64,000 nt of DNA from Enoplolaimus lenunculus (Eukaryota > Nematoda > Enoplea > Enoplida > Thoracostomopsidae). The DNA is taken from assembly GCA_030248215.1 (NCBI GenBank), contig JASANG010000422.1:1-64000 (forward strand). Direction: 5' to 3'. The notes beneath the pieces were generated by a model that searched no databases, was not told the DNA's origin, and saw only the letters and a program-made list of their open reading frames with translations. Shown here piece after piece: positions 1 to 11,896 of the stretch. The translations under genes and the position numbers were made by a program. How positions within the stretch are numbered: position 1 is the first letter of the stretch; the number at the start of each line of letters is the position of its first letter.

Positions 1-60
1 GCGGCGGACGAGTGACGGACGACGCCGCTCGACACATACAGAGCAACCCTTAAATTGTAA
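1..60. mobile_element. RG element, end fragment
   Basis: GC-rich inverted-repeat end with GCCGCTCGACA followed by GAGCAACCCTTAA. The same end recurs near 30090, 54990 and 63860. The element is cut by the window edge. Confidence 0.4.
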
Positions 61-671
61 TAGCATCCGTCACCAGTTTAGCGATTAGAAAATTAAACAT
101 GCTATAGTTTTAGCTCTGTAATGGCAAATATGCAAAAACGCATCGTCAATAAGATTTAGGCAAACGTATGGAACCAATGACAATTCGCGAAAGGCCAAAC
201 GTACCAGCACACGTTGCGTTTTGGCACAACCCCCACACGACTTTTGGTGGTTAATCTTCCAATCAGTGCGCTTAACCTTTGGTGCCTATAAAGATGTTAC
301 AGGAACCACAATTATTGGCTATCTACTGTAAACATATTTTTCCATTTAGGCATCAATTATTCCCACCAGAAATGGGGGCGGAGTTTGTGCAAAATGCAAC
401 ACGCGCTGCCTACATTGCATATTTATTACACAGAATGTATCCAGTTGCATACCCTTGTTCTAAAAGTAGCCATCCACTATTGTTGTTACCACTAGCAGAT
501 ATAGAGGCGGGTGGGACAGGGCCGTCAGAAAATTTTGCTGATAAAATGATGAGGTTCCTACCTTACAATTTTAACTGCTCAGAAAATTGGCACATAGTTA
601 CAGATATATTGGTGCTTTTAAACCGGATACACGAGTCTTGCATTGGCTCGATAAGCTTTACGACTTATTTT

Positions 672-720
672 GGCCATGTATAGAACAGGACCGTAACAGT
701 AGTATAAGCATATTAGCAGC
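672..720 (-). mobile_element. T6 family B fragment
   Basis: Begins ATGTATAGAACAGGACCG and runs into AGTATAAGCATATT, the family B terminal sequence. The core and the other end are gone. Confidence 0.5.
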
Positions 721-1019
721 GGAAAATCCAGGGGGATGGGGGGTGAATCCTCTTTACTGGCTGCCGAGTATAAATTTTTTCAGGGTTGAAATCGAACTTA
801 TAATGCAAATTTTTGTTCTAATATCTCAAGTTTCACAGTTGTTTAGGGGCTTCGTCCCAAAACTCAGCACAACTAATTATGCATGTGCTGTGATCAGTGT
901 GTGTGTGTGTGACTTGTGGCTGTTTTGATATACGTAAAACATGTATGAACTGTGCCAAAACTTAACATTTTCCAACTGTGCATCCCGCCATCAGAACTTT
1001 CTCGATCCGCGACTGCAAA

Positions 1020-1133
1020 TATTCCTAAGCCTAAGTCTAAAACCAAAGCAAAATATTACTCTACAGCTTAAACTTTTACTCTCTTGCAGTTCCGCAGAAC
1101 AACCGTGCGCCCCTGATCTTTACATTGGTCGAT
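1020..1133 (-). mobile_element. T6 family A, truncated
   Basis: A short CCTAAG-type core is followed by the element's usual body and the end CCCCTGATCTTTACATTGG. The left terminus is missing. Confidence 0.6.
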
Positions 1134-1424
1134 ATTTTCAACATTAATAACTTTCAAAATCAAAAGATTTTTTTCTTTAAAAACTTTACAAAAAATGTCC
1201 AAACTTTTAGCGATGAACCGAAACCTGTCTCATTATGAAACTAATTTATAGAATTTGTAGACCGAATTTGGTTCAATTTTACAAATAGTTTCGTGCTGTT
1301 TTGACCAAAGTGACTTTATTCGTTCATCATTAAGTAACAACGCATAAACGTCTTGCTAGATAAGGCGATGTTTGTATTAATAAAGTGGAAATTTCAGGAA
1401 ACAAACTATATTCGGTTTGGCATA

Positions 1425-1740
1425 AAGACCTATTCACATGTGCATGTGTTTTACAGCGAGAACTCGCAGCTGCAACTGGCACGACTACAAGTACTTGCGA
1501 AGAAACATCACTTTTAGTCGGAATATTGTCATGAATTTATATGAATAATTTGCAGATGACTGCAATCAGAAGTTATAAATTATCAGTTCGGCCAATGATG
1601 GCAAAACACAATGCTAATCATAGCTATGAATTAATTCCTGGCGTATTTTCATCATGAATAATTTGCAGCTGCAAGTTGTCCGAATGAATTTTCTAACAAA
1701 ACTTGCAGCTGCAACAAACATTGACGTGTAAAAAATTTAC
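1425..1740. mobile_element. CAG element, degraded
   Basis: Starts CCTATTCACATGTGCATG and contains several CAGCTGCAA motifs in both orientations, as in the better copy at 8835-9140. Confidence 0.45.
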
Positions 1741-2206
1741 TTGAAATTTCATGACTTGAAATCGCTTTGTAAAACTTATCCCGTCACCATAGCTGTAGAC
1801 TGCAAAATATCAAATAAATTTCATATCTGCACTAAAGTCAAGCTTGTTAAATAAATTCAAAAATTAATTCAAGAAACGCACTGCAACACAGTTTTCGATC
1901 GACCAATCAAAATTGAGGAGCAAAAAATTCAAGCGACTTGCAACTGCGTTCACATGTGCAAACTAAATTTAATGCCATGAGTTCCAGTAAATTCTTTGCA
2001 GATGCAAGAACTTCAAAACTGTTTTGTGATCAAACTTGCGCATGTAAAGTTGCACGTCCAAGCTTTTATCGAACGTTTTGTTTTGAACTTTTTTGTTCAA
2101 AATCCGAATCAAGTATTACCAAATAAGGCATCTTGTGACATTTCATATATGTTCCCACCAACTCAAAAATGTTTCGCAATTTGTGGTGTTGTACACTTTA
2201 TCCCAC

Positions 2207-2378
2207 ACGCTTAGGCTTAAATTTGGTTCAGGTTTTTTGCTTAGGCTGAGGCTTACGCTTAGAATCTCATTCTTGCAACGCTTATACTTTAGGCTTAGGA
2301 ACACATTTTTGCAACGTTTAGGTTTAGGCTTAGGAATACGCTTAATCTACTGTTACGCCCCTTAAAGTAACATTGGCC
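2207..2378 (+). mobile_element. T6 family C
   Basis: TTAGGC-like core with the family C marker TTTTTGCAACGTTTAGG, then GTTACGCCCCTTAAAGTAAC and terminal ATTGGCC. The left end is lost. Confidence 0.7.
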
Positions 2379-2544
2379 AACGGTTCAAGGAGCGCAGCCA
2401 TATTAAATAATTCAAAGCATTTGAGCAAAATTTACTCGAGCAAATTCGTTCAGCAGAATGCACAAAAGCAAAATTTGCTCGGCCTATAAAGACAATAAAC
2501 GCAAGCATTAAAAGGTTAGAAGACTACACAACTCGACCGATTTT

Positions 2545-2830
2545 AGAAAATTATTCTCTAAAAACCTAAACTTAAATTTTATAGCTTAAGTAAACTTGAT
2601 TATTAGGTTCAACAAAACTTAAAACGTTGGATGGACTAACTAAACAAGAATTGTAAGTTTAACTTAGACGAACATATTTTTAAGTTTAACACGAGTTTAA
2701 GTAAAAGTTTATTTTTGGCTTAAGTAACAATTGCAGTCCAACGATTATGTGTATCTAAGAATTCAACAAGTTTAGCTTAAAACAAAAACTAGTATTTCAG
2801 AATCATTTATGGTTTTTAAACCATTTTGAT
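2545..2830. mobile_element. SL element
   Basis: Imperfect palindrome built from AAACTTAAA and TTAAGTTTA motifs with CTCTAAAAAC at its left end. Copies with the same layout lie at 6445-6810 and 45832-46170. Confidence 0.5.
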
Positions 2831-2919
2831 TGGAGCACAGTATGCAACTCTCAGGCATCGAAATTTCGACCGTTCTGTTCTAGGGGGTTTGGCTCTAGCA
2901 CCGGAGTGGCTATAATTGA

Positions 2920-3189
2920 TTAACCCTTTTTGACATACAGTCGACTATGAGCAACTCTGTGCAATATGTATTAGCGAAATAATCCCCAATGCTCTGTGTG
3001 AACGCTACTTTGCGTATACGCAGTACTAAATCTCCACAAGACGTGAAAGTACCGTCGAACTTGATCGGCAAGCTCCTATGGCTGACTAGTAATCGCAACC
3101 GCGTTCCGCTTCAGTTCTACAATGTTCGTAACTCAGCTTCAAATAGCTTTTCATACAGAATAGAAAATATTCGTGTGAGAAAGGATTAA
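2920..3189 (+). mobile_element. tR element, diverged
   Basis: TTAACCC at one end and GAAAGGATTAA at the other. Inside are CCACAAGACGTGAAAG and AAGCTCCTATGGCTGA, the diverged tRNA-like core of this family. The short open frame across it is a by-product. Confidence 0.6.
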
Positions 3190-3527
3190 ACACAGTTCTG
3201 CCAGTATTCGTATGCCTTGTTCAAAGCTTAGGCTTAGGCTTTGGCTTAAGAACCGTTGTTGTATTCACACTTTGCCACAAAATTACACAATCAGCACGGT
3301 GTATATGAAATGTAGAGACTAGCACAATCTGTAGAATTATGTCATTCTGGCATTTAAAAACAAAACATGTCGAAATATACACAGTTTATCATTGGAATTC
3401 CAGCTTTATATTCAAATATTCAAGTCACGGTGCAGTAAAAAATATACCAGTTCAAAAAAGGCTTCCAAAGTGTTTAAATGAAATTTTTTGATAAAATATA
3501 AGTTTATTCGTAATACAGTAGCTGGCA

Positions 3528-3925
3528 GGGTGCAACCGGAAGGTAAAAATACCGGAACAGGAGGTGAAAAAAACATTGTCGAAGCCGGAGTCGCATTCGA
3601 AGCCAGAGTTCAAGACTTAAATTAGACGAGATTTATCGGCAATTAAAATGATGTTAAATTTGCTATTTTTACTAAATATCTGTAAGGTGTTGTTAAATCT
3701 TTTGGTTTTAGGAATATTTTTTTCGAAATATCAGCAGTTTTTTGCTCAAAATTGTGCCAACAGAGTTGAAACGAAACGCACCATACAAATAAATCTTGTA
3801 AAACTGTGCAACTTCACTACATAAATTGCCAGAACCTCCGACAAAAAATATATCGGAATGTTAGGTCGAATTTCTGCAGGAGCCAGGGGAAGGAAGCAGA
3901 CCTCCGGTTGTACCCTGGCGGCTGG
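3528..3925. mobile_element. UG element
   Basis: Left end CAGGGTGCAACCGGAAGGT, right end ACCTCCGGTTGTACCCTGG; these are inverted copies of each other. Related copies lie at 48368-48712 and 59310-59930 and share the internal AATTAAAATGATGTTAAATT. Confidence 0.6.
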
Positions 3926-4227
3926 GGGGGCCGTTTGGATACTGTGCACCCCTCAACAAAATCATGTTCATGACACCCCCAGGCAAGAATTTTTTCGACA
4001 ACGCGAAACAATTCTGTGTTTAGGGGAAATATTATTTGCGCCGTAAGAACTTATCTAGGCGCCCTATATCAAAAATTCCGACCTGCAGTGATCTTGATTT
4101 ATAAGTTCAAAAGTTATATAAACAACCTTTTATTGCTTTGAACAAATAAGCAGGCGAGTTTCGAAAAAGATCAAGGCAGGAGTAAGACTTCTATGCAGTT
4201 GGTATTATCCCCGGCTGAAGCCTATGC

Positions 4228-4336
4228 GCCAATGTAAAGAACAACGGCTGAACAGTATTATAAGCATATTCCTAAGCCTTTAAGCCTACACTGTATTATA
4301 GTCCCAAAAACCGTTCCGCCCACGATCTTTATGGGC
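4228..4336 (-). mobile_element. T6 family A, short
   Basis: Left end GCCAATGTAAAGAACA, right end GATCTTTATGGGCC, and a core reduced to two hexamer-like units. Nearly whole at both ends. Confidence 0.7.
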
Positions 4337-4655
4337 CAGCCTATATGGCACCCATCCTTGGTGGGTTTCGCTTATAGTTCATCGAGAATGACTACAAGAT
4401 CAGCTTATACTACTACTACTACTGTTAATTTGCGTTCGGGATAGACATTTGTCATCCCAGGATCATAGTACGCTCGTGCTTCTAGCCTAACCGTTACCAC
4501 AGACTGTACTAAGCCCAAAAACAAGAAAAACTAAGTTCGATTCAAGTATATATCCGCTTTAACCGCCTGCGCTCTCACGTCGAAGTTATAGATTCAAATT
4601 TTGAAACCACCAATAGTCATGCTCTCGTGGGATAGTACACCTAGGAGTTAAACAC

Positions 4656-5140
4656 TATGATCTGTCAAGCCTAAGCGTAAGAATGAGCTTATACCTAATC
4701 CTAAGCCAAAGCGTAAGAATGAGCTTATACCTAAACCTAAACCTAAGCCTAAGCGTATGAATGAGTTTATACTTAAGCCTAAGCCTAAGCCTAAGCGTAA
4801 GAATGAGCGTATACCTAAACCTAAGGATAAGCCTAAACGTAAAAATGAGCTCATGCCTAAGCCTAAGCGTAAGGATGGCTTATACTTAAGCCGAAGCTTA
4901 AGCCTAAGCGTAAGAATGAGCTTATACCTAAGCCTAAAAGCCTACGCCTAAGCGTAAGCGTAAGAATGAGCATGTACCTAAGCCTAAGCCTAAGCCTAAG
5001 CATAAGCGTAACAATAAGCGTATACCTAAGCCTAAGCCTAATCCTTAGCCTAAGCCAAAAAAAATTAGTCTAAAGCTTAAACTTTACTCCGTTGCAGTCT
5101 TGCACAGATACGTTCCACCCCTGCGACCTTTACACTGGTC
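4656..5140 (-). mobile_element. T6 family A, expanded core
   Basis: About 390 bp of GCCTAA-type units interrupted at intervals by GCGTAAGAATGAGC, then the family body and the end CCTTTACACTGGTC. The left terminus is not recognisable. The Lys/Pro and Leu/Gly repeat frames on the two strands come from the hexamer. Confidence 0.7.
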
Positions 5141-5394
5141 ATTTGCACGAACAAGGTTTTAGGCTTAGACGTTCAATAAAAAACGGTTAAACGCCTTTAA
5201 AATTTAACCTGTCGTTTAGCCAGATTGTTACCTGTCCGTAAACTTTGGTTATTTTAAATACTAAAATTGTTGCGCAACGCACGAATGACAGAGAGACACA
5301 GAGTTGAAAAATAAATATAGTTTCAATTGGGCAAAATCAGCCACAACGATTGTAAAATTAAATCAACAAAATAGCCTGAATACATTTTTCTGGC

Positions 5395-5590
5395 CGCTTT
5401 TGCGCAAGGCCCCGGGCTTCGAGTTTGAACGTAGTCACAGCGGCGGGCCCACAGCCAATCGGATGCAAGGAGGGCTCTCAGCCGCCGTGGAAAATTGTTT
5501 GACCCTGTTAGAAAATTTTCAATCTTGCTTGTAAAGTTAACGAAACCCCTTGTAATGCTCGTCACGCTGGGTACACACGCCTGAGTCACA
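5395..5590. mobile_element. SG-related element, degraded
   Basis: Contains GAAAATTTTCAATCTTGCTTGTAA and CGAAACCCCTTGTAATGC in pieces typical of SG elements. Ends are unclear. Confidence 0.3.
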
Positions 5591-6108
5591 CGAACGAATG
5601 TTGTAAATCTTGCCTAAAAGGCAACGCTTTGCGTCTTATTTCGTTGTTTCTTTCGATCTCAACGGAACTTTAAGCTTAAACTTGACAAAATATAAGCTGA
5701 TGCTCATCAAAATGCGCCGAATTTTGATAGACGCACTTTGCGTGAGACAGTTTTTAGCAGTTTTTTTGGGTCAGAAACGTTCTTATTTTTCCGACGTTGA
5801 GCAGCAAGTATAAGTTGGCGGGGGCGGGTGCGTTACTCAAAAATTGAGACGGGGGTATATTTTGAATTTTAGATACGGGGTTTAAATTGTGCTGCAGTGC
5901 TATAAGGATGTCAGATCGGAAACATAACCTGTGCTACTTTTGGCTGTTGGCCCGGTTTTGGCGTGACAGCAAAAGTTTGTATGTGCGTGTATAAGTTGAT
6001 TTTTATTTTAAAACGTAGGCTTTAGGCTTAGGCTTAGGCTGAATTATAAATTGATCATTATATACTAGCTAATGATTAGGAGCCATATTCTCGACCGTAT
6101 GTAGCACT

Positions 6109-6231
6109 GACCAATGTAAAGAACGGGGGCGGAACAGTATTATAAGCATAAGCAATAATTAGTCTAAAGCTTAAGCTTACTCTATTTTAGTGGCACAGAA
6201 AAACGTTCCGCCCCCGATCTTTACATGAGCT
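6109..6231 (-). mobile_element. T6 family A without hexamer array
   Basis: Left end ACCAATGTAAAGAACGGG and right end GATCTTTACATGAGC with the usual body, but the TTAGGC core is almost absent. It shows that ends and body form the element and that the array is an optional insert. Confidence 0.75.
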
Positions 6232-6444
6232 GTAGCACCTATAACTAGCTAGGATAGGTTTTCAAACAAACGACCTGTAGTATCTACTGATCTAAAAATT
6301 TATATGAAGTGGGATAATCTAAAATAAAAAATGTCATAATTGTTCTTATGTCATTATTCACTTGGTAATAGAGACTGTATGCATTCAAAGATACAGGTTG
6401 AGTGTTTATGCTCAAAAATAAAACTTTGTATGTTATTAGGCTCC

Positions 6445-6810
6445 ACTCTCTAAAAATTTTGAACTTAAATTATAGTTTAACTAAACTTGAATACCAGTTT
6501 AAGTAAAACTTAAATGGCTTTACGGACTAACTAAACTAGAATTTTCAGTTTTACTTAAACTAACGTGTTTTTAAGTTTAACATGAGTATAAGTAAACTTA
6601 TTTTTGGACTAAGTAACAAGTGCAGCCGAGATATTTTATGCGTATCAAAGAGTTCACTAAGTTTAGCTCAAACCAAAAATAGTTAAGATTTGAAATTAGT
6701 TTAAGCGTAAACCTACTCGTTAGTTCAGTTATTCTAGAAACTCAGTTTTATACTGCTGGATTAGCTTAAGCTTAAATCAAGTTACTTGAAGCTTTTAGAT
6801 AGCAGGCTTG
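6445..6810. mobile_element. SL element
   Basis: CTCTCTAAAAATTTTGAAC at the left, then dense inverted TTTAAGT/ACTTAAA motifs. Same layout as 2545-2830. Confidence 0.5.
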
Positions 6811-6969
6811 GATTGTTTCCGGAAAAATTTAATCGACCTACAAAATAGATTTTTCGGTTTTGTTCCGGAAATACAAACAAAAACGTAACCGGTTGCTAAA
6901 TCTGGTGCCTAAACAATGTTCTTCCGAACCTTTTCAAAATTATTCCAACAAGCGGAAGCAAGAGTCGGT

Positions 6970-7272
6970 GATAAATAACATAACAAGAGTGTGCAACTGG
7001 GAACATTCTGTGTACAAAACATGCGCCCAGCGCACGTTGCGTTTTGGGCCGACCCCCCCCTTTTTTTATAGGAGGGGGTTGAAATTTGCACAGAGCGAAA
7101 GGAATGCATTATAAGCATGTGCTCCATAGCCTAAAAACTACACAATATTATATCATGGGACATTAATACCCCTCTAAAATAAGGGGGGTACGGCAAAAAC
7201 GCAACTCGTGCTGGTACTTTTTGTGCAACGCGAAATCCGACAGTTGCATACTCATGTCCGTGATCATCGACT
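6970..7272. mobile_element. QG element
   Basis: Palindromic. The left arm has AACAAGAGTGTGCAACTGG and ACGTTGCGTTTTGGGC; the right arm has AAAAACGCAACTCGTGCTGG and ACAGTTGCATACTCATG in inverse order. C-runs and G-runs lie in the middle. Confidence 0.65.
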
Positions 7273-7599
7273 CTGTGCGGAAGTAATTGCACAAATGTAT
7301 ACTGCAGTCTAAAAGTTTTAAACTTATCATTGAAAACACAAGATTCGTTTTAGCCGGCAGCAATAAAATAACCAAAACAAAAATTTTGCCCAATTCTTTT
7401 GCCAGAAAGTTTTTAATTTATTTCCGCCGCAACCAACTACAGGAAATGTTGACCCGAAGGAAATTCAAATTATGACCTCTAACTCTTCAGGGAAGCAGTT
7501 GATTTTGTACCTCAACAAACACCGTGAGAACCAGCAACCAGCTTTATAGAGAGACAGGCGAGGCCTATCTTCGTTAATCGTTAAACGGGACGCAACCAG

Positions 7600-7777
7600 A
7601 CCAGTAGCAAAGGCGGACCAGGAGGGGTTCAGTCCTCTTTCTGGAAAATTTTTGTCCAAGTAGAACATTTTCAACCTTGCTTGTAAATGTCACCGAAAAC
7701 TCTTGTAGGCCCCTTGTGAAAAATCGAAAAAATTTTAGCCCCCCTGGTAAGGTGAGCTGGCTACGGGCTTGTACACC
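7600..7777. mobile_element. SG element
   Basis: Left part GGAGGGGTTCAG, centre with AACCTTGCTTGTAAATG, right end GGTGAGCTGGCTACGGGC. It matches copies such as 21695-21870. Confidence 0.5.
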
Positions 7778-8355
7778 TAAGCGTCTTAATCTTTAAATTC
7801 ACTACCACCGAGGTGGGGCAGGCCCCTATATTTAATTCATAGGAACAAATCAGAGAAAATTAATACCTCCCATCTCTGCAAAAAAACAATTTTTCAATAA
7901 AGACTTAGCCGCTTGGGGTTCAAATAGGCTGAGATTTAAGCCTAAGCTTAAACTTCGTGGATTCGTTACCAATACACAGGCAACTTCGTCTATTCAGAAT
8001 TGTCAGTAAAGTTATTAACGGTGTTAATCTCAGTTGCAGCCTGGGGGTGGGGACAGAGCGCTCCAGTACCCCTGACCGCTCGATTTTGAACAAATGTTAG
8101 CTTACTTGGATTTGCCAACATTCTAGTAGTTTGATAGACTAAATCTGGCTTTTCAGATTGTTTCGAATGAAAACAAGCATTAGCACAACTGCGCCTTTAG
8201 GGCGTTGGCTTAATCCTTCAAGCGGTCATAAGCTAGGATCCTTACTTATGAAAGGGCTTACGTTTGGTAAATTGAGGCGACAGGGCAGGAAACAGAATAC
8301 TGACCGGCTGCATCGTCGAGTATGCGACGATGAACAGGTGAACGCAACCAGCGTA

Positions 8356-8636
8356 CACTGTAAATTCCAGTGAGTTGATTTTAACTCAGAAACAGTTGAA
8401 TCTTCTCAGAAGCGTGAACACTGAATTAGATCTTTCAGAACTCAGAATTGAATGAATTCATTCTAAGTTTTCTGAATTGAATGAACTCATTCTAAAGTTA
8501 ATTAATCAACTCACCTGAAATTTAATCAGCTCTCAGAGCTGAGCGAGTTGATGTTTCCTGTTATTAACTCAGAAATAATCAAAAGTGACTAATTTGTTCC
8601 CTGAGGTAAGTAATCAACTCATCGGAATTTACAGTG
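8356..8636. mobile_element. CA2 MITE, complete
   Basis: Left end CACTGTAAATTCCAGTGAG, right end CTCATCGGAATTTACAGTG, with many GAGTTGATT/AATCAACTC motifs inside. The dinucleotide TA stands on both sides, fitting a TA target duplication of the Tc1/mariner type. Confidence 0.75.
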
Positions 8637-8834
8637 TACACGAAATATAAATTCGTAGTGCGCAGTGTTTAATAATTATTACACGTATACTGCAATGCAA
8701 AATCTACACAAGGTGTACTAAGGAGATTTTGAAATGCGCATACTTATATAACTTTAGCTCAAGTGTCAAGTTCCTATAGACATCCTGAAGTGGTAAAATG
8801 CCTGCTTCTCTAACTTGAGTCCATAGTATGAATC

Positions 8835-9140
8835 TTAAGCCCTATTCACACGTGCAAGTTTTTGCAGCAAAAACTTGCACGTACAACTTGCATGTGCAAG
8901 TTTGGTCACAAAGCAGCATTGAAGTTCTTGCAGCTGCAATTTAACATTCACTGGAATTCATGCTGTTGAATTGAATGCGCACTTGTGAACGCAGTTGTAA
9001 GTCGTTTGAATTTCTTGCACCTACAGTTTGATTGGTTAATCGGAATGTTCGTTTTAAAATACTTGCAGCTGCAAGTATTTTGTGCAAGTTGCAGATGCGA
9101 GTTTTCTTTGCAAAAATTTGCATGTGTGAATGGGGCTTAA
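8835..9140. mobile_element. CAG element, complete
   Basis: Begins TTAAGCCCTATTCACACGTG and ends with the inverse, TGTGTGAATGGGGCTTAA. CAGCTGCAA and TTGCAGCTG repeats fill the arms. The terminal TTAA may be the target duplication. Confidence 0.7.
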
Positions 9141-9248
9141 GCTTGAAATTAGATATCACATGAAATGAAAGCGGAACAGAATAAATGTCCCTAATGACAT
9201 GAGGATCAGAAAACTTTAGTTGGTCTCCTTTATTGGCATCTTTAATTG

Positions 9249-9556
9249 GCTCATGTAAAGATCGGGAGCGGACCGTTTTTTCGCTACGATGCAATACTTT
9301 AAAGCTTAAGCCAAGGACGTCCCCATGGGGGGGCATTGGAGGGCCAGGCTCCATCCCCAAATTCGGCCAATGCACAGTCACAATTGAAATTGTACGGACC
9401 CCCAATTTATTCGAGGCCCCTAGCGCAAAATTTTCTGCAGACGCCCGTGGTTTAGGCTTAGGTATATAAACTAATTGTTACACTTCGGCTCAGATATAGG
9501 CTGAGGCTAAGGAATATGCTTATACTACTGTTACAACCCTGTTCAATACATTGGCC
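9249..9556 (+). mobile_element. T6 family A with a foreign middle
   Basis: Left end CATGTAAAGATCGGGAGCGG, right end ATACATTGGCC. The centre, around 9312-9448, is a G/C-rich stretch that is not hexamer repeat, with TTAGGC-like units only after it. A tR element begins two bases beyond the right end. Confidence 0.6.
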
Positions 9557-9557
9557 C

Positions 9558-9829
9558 TTAATCCCTTCTCACATTAAGTTGCCTATAGGCAACTCAGCGC
9601 AGTGTATATACATTAAATAATATATAATCGCACCGTGTTGGACAATTGCAACACGTATACATAGTACTAAATCATCACAAGACGTGAGAGCCCCCTCGGG
9701 CTCGAGCGTCAAGCTCCTATAGCTGAGTGGTGATGGTAAACGCCTCCCACTCCAGTCACTGGAGTTCGAATCCTAGCATAAAAGTAGGGCTCAGGGAAAA
9801 TAGAAAATATTCATGTGAGAAAGGGTTAA
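9558..9829 (+). mobile_element. tR element, complete
   Basis: TTAA at both ends; terminal inverted repeats TTAATCCCTTCTCACAT and ATGTGAGAAAGGGTTAA. The core has an A-box match TAGCTGAGTGG (9720-9730) and a B-box match GTTCGAATCC (9764-9773), spaced as in a tRNA gene. A second, shorter palindrome (GTTGCCTATAGGCAAC) lies near the left end. It looks like a TTAA-targeting MITE carrying a tRNA-derived core. Confidence 0.75.
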
Positions 9830-10728
9830 ATTTATGTCTTTTTCCTGGCGAGAATTTAATTGATTCGCTTTTACGGTTCTTAAACATCTTCTAAAATATT
9901 TTATGCTTCCGCTATATGCGGTGTGGGCGTCTTTGATTTTATTTGCCGAATTTGACCTTAGAACCTGGTCTTTTATCTATTTTAGTGTTGGCTGCTACAT
10001 CTATTTTGAATTATAATGGCTATCGGTAGGGTTTAACTTCATGTGATTAACGTTTTGTTAGTCATGACAAGCATAGAAATTTTGACTTGAATTTTAGCAC
10101 CGGTTTCTAAAACCTGTACACGTGTCATTTTCTTGTTTTCTCTCAGGGGGTAACATCACTATCCGTCCATGCATGCACCCCAGCGCGAAACTCCGTCAAG
10201 CTTTTATCCACCAGCTGTCATCGGTATCCTAGGGGCGCCCACCCGGGCCAACCCCCATAGCATACTATAGAAAACGAAATTTTGTGATAAGATTTAGTAC
10301 TAAGATTGTATTTAGCTTCACGCTCGTTTCGCTCAGGGTCTTTTTTAACTACGGTACGTTTCGTGGGGGCCCCCGGGTAGAAATTTGTGGATCCGCCGAT
10401 ACGGTCGAAATTTTTAAATGCACAAAGAAACAAAAATGATGCTCGCATATACCGGTTATACTCATTTTGACCGCAGCTGTGCGGTTAGTTTATCATATTA
10501 TCGAAACGCTGCGATAGCTATTTGTTTTTAAAGATATATCTCGCTTTTACTCCAAATCCGTCGTAGCTAAGATACCAGTTCGGAAGGGTGTACGCCCGAG
10601 GAACAGCGGGAGATTGCGAGATTACAGCCGAGCTAAGCGACAAAAGATACAACTTTACTACCAGACCAAAGACAGTATTTTAATTTTAAAAACATGCGCA
10701 ATATAGTTTCTTACTTTTCAGGAATTCG

Positions 10729-10933
10729 ACCCACGTAAACATCAGAGCGGAACGTTTTTCTGTGGGACTGCAATAGAGTACGTTTAGAAGCTTTAGACTA
10801 ATTTTTTTGCTTGGCATATGCTTAGACTTTGGCTTAGGCTTACGAATATGCTCATTCTTACGCTTAGGCTTTGGCTTAGGCTTAGGAATACGCTTATAAT
10901 ACTGTTCCGCCCCTATTCTTTTGTACATTGGCC
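10729..10933 (+). mobile_element. T6 family A
   Basis: Both ends present (ACCCACGTAAACATCAG and GTACATTGGCC). The core has two blocks of TTAGGC units separated by GAATATGCTCATTCTTACGC. Confidence 0.75.
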
Positions 10934-11361
10934 GGAATTTCCAACAAATACACCATACTCACTGTCTGCACTGTGAAATAAACCAGAATTTCCATCTCGT
11001 AAGGGTGTTAAAATTCAACGATAGAAGATCTGGCAAACTAGCGTTGCGAGCAACCAATTTTTTTACCACAAATTGCCTAAATCTCTTAAAGGTTACACTT
11101 TTTTGAACGATTTAAATGGGGCATATTTCGCCGCAACCTTTTTTTAAAGACGGTCTGGCGGGTACACCTCGAAATGCAATTCCCAATCGACTGTCTGAAA
11201 ACAAACTCTATAAACCAGCGGTTTCTATAGCTTCTTTAAGTTTCGCACAAATCTAATTTTTACGCTGATACTTAAACCTTTAAGTCTTTGTCTAAAAACA
11301 ACTTTCCCCCTGTGTTTAAAAAACGACCTCTGTTATTTAAGACAGCGAGACGGTGGCTTTT

Positions 11362-11492
11362 AGGGTGTCGCTATACTTCTGATGACGCTTGATGCCGTTC
11401 GTCATCATACGGTATCCGTACGTGAGTAATTCAAGTACGATAACGCACGGTGACGTAAGGTGCCCGGCGCCGTAAAACAAGTATAGCGAAAC
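11362..11492. mobile_element. RG element, short
   Basis: Left GTCGCTATACTTCTGATGACG, right GCGCCGTAAAACAAGTATAGCG, inverted to one another. About 130 bp. Confidence 0.5.
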
Positions 11493-11576
11493 GAAAGCCC
11501 ATATTTCAGTGGAAGCTGTCAGAGTGGTAAAGTGTCGATATACGCTGATAAAACATTTAGAACGGTAAGAAAATTT

Positions 11577-11896
11577 AAGTGTAAACATATGCCTACACTG
11601 CAAAAAATGGTGAGTCAAATTGACTCACTCCGAAATAGGTTCTACGGACTACACAAATTGAGTCAAAATTTGACTCGGCCAGAGTCAAATGTGCGACTCA
11701 GTGAGTTGAATGTGACTCTGGTGGAGTCAAATTTTGACTCAATTTGTGTAGTCCCGTAGAGCCTATTTCGGATGGAGTCAATTTGACTCACCGTTTTTTG
11801 CAGTGTAAGCCTAACCAAAAAATTAGACTTAAAGTTTAAACTTACTCTATTGCTGTCGCACAGAAAAACGTTTCGCCTCTGATCTTTACATGGGTC
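11577..11896 (-). mobile_element. T6 family A split by a CA1 MITE
   Basis: The right part (AAGCCTAACC to GATCTTTACATGGGTC) is a normal T6 half; a few T6-like bases (AACATATGCCTA) lie to the left of the CA1 element. CA1 sits inside, so it arrived later. Confidence 0.55.
11596..11805. mobile_element. CA1 MITE, complete
   Basis: Ends CACTGCAAAAAATGGTGAGTC and its inverse, with a near-perfect palindrome between (GTAGTC/GACTAC joints). TA flanks both ends, as expected for a TA target duplication. Confidence 0.8.

Noticed and set aside
279-683. 134-codon open frame near the left edge
   Set aside because: It runs into a T6 family B fragment and has no splice-site, composition or family support.
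2989-3189. Short frame that looks protein-like
   Set aside because: It is a diverged tR element read through.
9713-9777. Working tRNA gene
   Set aside because: Box matches are good but the acceptor and T arms do not pair properly, and the same core occurs in many tR elements.
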